DNA from: an uncultured Eubacteriales bacterium
GTDB lineage: Bacteria; Bacillota_I; Bacilli_A; RF39; UBA660
NCBI GenBank assembly: GCA_900321645.1
Contig: ONWZ01000022.1
Span: 1 to 7,215, forward strand
Reading direction: 5' to 3'
DNA: 7,215 bases
Shown: piece by piece, positions 5,927 to 7,215 of the stretch
Layout: every line of letters begins with the position of its first letter
Numbering within the stretch: the stretch's first letter is position 1
Position numbers and translations under genes: made by a program
The notes under the pieces: generated by a model
What the model saw: the letters and a program-made list of their open reading frames with translations, nothing else
The model's database searches: none
Told to the model about the DNA's origin: nothing

Positions 5927-5954
5927 ATTATATCACATTTTGCCAAATTGTGTA
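5927..5954 (-). promoter_or_regulatory. Extended -10 promoter for the PHP-ATPase leader
   Basis: TATAAT (5932-5927) is preceded by TGTGA, giving the full extended element TGTGATATAAT. A weak -35, TACACA (5954-5949), lies 16 bases upstream. The extended -10 would compensate for the poor -35. The same 11-mer precedes the neighbouring GIY-YIG gene. Confidence 0.65.
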
Positions 5955-5972
5955 TATTTTGTTACAATTTTT

Positions 5973-6662
5973 TTATATCATTCCAAGTTCAGCCATTTTC
6001 TTTTCTCTTAATGTTGATAATGTTAAATCAGGACCATTTACAATTTTCATAAATGCATATATTTGAATTGCCTTCCAACCTGTTACTTCACATCCAAACT
6101 TATTAAAAGTCATTTTCTTGCCTTTATATAGTACATTTTCAGAATCGATAACTTTTGCGATCTCTTCTGGATGATTTATCACATATACTTCATCACCAAT
6201 ATTAATGATTTTTTGCTCCATTAGCCAATCCATTCTTGGTAAATAAGTTTGTGTCCTTTTTGTTCTTCCTTCTTCTGCTTTTTCCTCTTGTTCTATATCT
6301 TTGTCACTTGGTTCAACTAAAACAACATTTTTCTCCATACCATTAATTTTGGCTATTCCAAGTAGTATTTCGTATGCATCATCAGCAGATAATTCATAGA
6401 ATTCTCTTTTTCTTTCTTTTCCATTTATGTTATCGATCGCTCTTAAATTTGGATTTAAAGTATCAATAATTTTATGAATTTCCGTATCTGTTAGCCTTTT
6501 TGGCACCTTATAATATGCATATACTCTAAAAGCAAAGGGAATACATTCACTTCTATTTAATTGATTCAATCTACTATTTAGATCATTTGCATATCCAATT
6601 TTTACATATTGTGGAAACGAAGGATTTGTAAGTATATAAATATATCCAATTTCATTGTTCAT
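5973..6662 (-). CDS. GIY-YIG (T5orf172-like) protein with DUF4357/RAMA-like C-terminus
   Basis: A 229-residue protein. Residues 5-90 match the GIY-YIG fold of the T5orf172/MUG113 type: GYIYILTNPSFPQYVKIGYAND (from Gly6), the arginine of SRLNQLN (Arg31), a TEIHKI helix (Glu61), and REFYEL (Glu87), where this fold places its catalytic Tyr/Arg/Glu set. A charged linker (about 115-140) leads to residues 155-205. There GDEVYVINHPEEIAKVID, VLYKGKKMTFNKFGCEVTGW and IQIYAFMKI resemble the small beta-rich DUF4357/RAMA modules appended to restriction-type enzymes; this second call is by eye and weaker. Start support is AGGTGAT (6668-6674). It has its own extended -10 promoter and no clear terminator before the PHP-ATPase promoter. 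The likely role is DNA cleavage, or sensing of foreign or modified DNA, with the neighbouring ATPase (inference). It need not be an active nuclease. Confidence 0.82.
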   Translation of the reverse strand: MNNEIGYIYILTNPSFPQYVKIGYANDLNSRLNQLNRSECIPFAFRVYAYYKVPKRLTDTEIHKIIDTLNPNLRAIDNINGKERKREFYELSADDAYEILLGIAKINGMEKNVVLVEPSDKDIEQEEKAEEGRTKRTQTYLPRMDWLMEQKIINIGDEVYVINHPEEIAKVIDSENVLYKGKKMTFNKFGCEVTGWKAIQIYAFMKIVNGPDLTLSTLREKKMAELGMI

Positions 6663-6680
6663 AAATTATCACCTAAATTA

Positions 6681-6707
6681 ATTATATCACAAAACTATTT
6701 ATGCTAA
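6681..6707 (-). promoter_or_regulatory. Extended -10 promoter for the GIY-YIG gene
   Basis: TGTGATATAAT (6691-6681) is a full extended -10; the best -35, TTAGCA (6707-6702), is poor and overlaps the stop codon of the upstream gene. The inferred start lies only a few bases before the Shine-Dalgarno, giving a very short leader of about 12 bases. The 11-mer is identical to that at 5937-5927. Confidence 0.6.
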
Positions 6708-7215
6708 CGCATTAAATATTCAATATTACCATTATGTACTTCAAAAAATGCTTTTTCTAATTTTTGATATGCAACATTAAAAATATCATCAGCACTCATA
6801 AAATCTAAAATTCTTACGCTTCCATATAATGATAATGCTTTTCTTAAATAAGTATATATATTATAGCTTCCTATTCCTGATTCACATTTTTTAAATGTTT
6901 CAGAATATTCTGGATCGTTTGCATATTTATCATATAATTTTTTTTCAGCTTTAAGACTATTAAATACAATATTTCTATATTTACTATCGAATGTTAAATG
7001 ACGAATTCTTTCTATCTTATCAAATGCAAATTTAGTTAATTCATATTTATCTTGAGCATTTTCATCAACTGTAAATTCTACCCAAAAGTAACTTCTTGAA
7101 AAAACATTAAACCATAATCCACGTTTGTTTCCTCTAGTAAATATCCATTGACCTTCAAATGCAGTATCTTTTTTTACAGGCATTGATTGAACAGCTACTC
7201 TGTAAAATTTACCTA
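6704..7215 (-). CDS. Unrecognised protein, C-terminal part (5' end cut by window)
   Basis: The frame ends at TAG (6706-6704) and is open to the right edge, giving at least 169 residues. An ATG at 7183 is the first Met available, but it has no Shine-Dalgarno, and the ten codons before it read GKFYRVAVQS without a stop. I therefore take the true start to lie outside the window. The visible part is soluble, with aromatic-rich strands first (GQWIFTRGNKRGLWFNVFSRSYFWVEFTV) and mainly helical, Lys/Asp-rich sequence after. No membrane segment, nucleotide-binding motif or catalytic signature stands out, and I do not recognise a family. It directly precedes the GIY-YIG gene on the same strand, 41 bases away, with that gene's promoter inside the gap. 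It may belong to the same accessory or defence cluster, but nothing in its sequence proves this. Confidence 0.7.
   Translation of the reverse strand, partial: GKFYRVAVQSMPVKKDTAFEGQWIFTRGNKRGLWFNVFSRSYFWVEFTVDENAQDKYELTKFAFDKIERIRHLTFDSKYRNIVFNSLKAEKKLYDKYANDPEYSETFKKCESGIGSYNIYTYLRKALSLYGSVRILDFMSADDIFNVAYQKLEKAFFEVHNGNIEYLMR

Noticed and set aside
1..7215. Mollicute-type UGA = Trp recoding, given the AT richness.
   Set aside because: Tryptophans are encoded by TGG and all complete genes run to TAA or TAG without in-frame TGA.

Overview
The window is AT-rich DNA, and every gene I can support is on the minus strand. Short intergenic gaps, strong purine-rich Shine-Dalgarno sequences, TAA/TAG stops with normal TGG tryptophan codons, and a SipW/TasA-type secretion operon point to a low-GC Bacillota or a close relative (a Bacilli or Clostridia gut lineage would fit). 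I cannot name the species. Two functional blocks are separated by a roughly 500-base gene-free stretch (2226-2725) that is dense in regulatory signals.

Right block, 7215 to 2726 (transcribed first to last): the C-terminal part of an unrecognised protein; a GIY-YIG (T5orf172-like) protein whose C-terminus looks like a DUF4357/RAMA-type module; and a 1038-residue protein with an N-terminal PHP phosphoesterase domain joined to a coiled-coil SMC/ABC-type ATPase (TrlF family AAA-like ATPase). The last two each have a promoter with the same extended -10 11-mer. Between the second promoter and the ATPase gene is a long G-U-containing hairpin ending in a T run, so the ATPase appears to lie behind an attenuator or a small RNA. 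A metal-dependent PHP domain on a DNA-sensing-type ATPase beside a GIY-YIG nuclease-fold protein suggests an anti-phage or mobile-element defence module. This is inferred from architecture only.

Gene-free stretch, 2725 to 2226: a weak AT-only terminator for the ATPase gene; a promoter (TTTACA-N17-TATTAT) between inverted TTTGATAAA half-sites; about 200 bases with no reading frame but with hairpins and an anomalous GC-rich patch; and a good intrinsic terminator with nine T's. Together these outline an undescribed RNA of about 210 nt, or a terminated leader of the next operon. A second promoter region with 22-bp-phased repeats follows. Then comes a 5' leader with a perfect 16-bp palindrome, alternative hairpins and a possible 22-codon leader ORF running into the first gene's ribosome binding site.

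Left block, 2225 to 1: a four-gene operon for secreted or surface proteins. It runs: a TasA/camelysin-like exported subunit; a membrane-anchored protein whose outer domain has the same beta-rich family signature; the dedicated SipW-type (Ser/His) signal peptidase; and a second SipW-dependent-type exported protein cut by the window edge. A perfect 14-bp hairpin with a GCAA tetraloop follows the first, probably most abundant, subunit and may set its mRNA level relative to the downstream genes. By analogy with tapA-sipW-tasA of Bacillus subtilis this would build an extracellular fibre or matrix, but gene order and the anchor protein differ.
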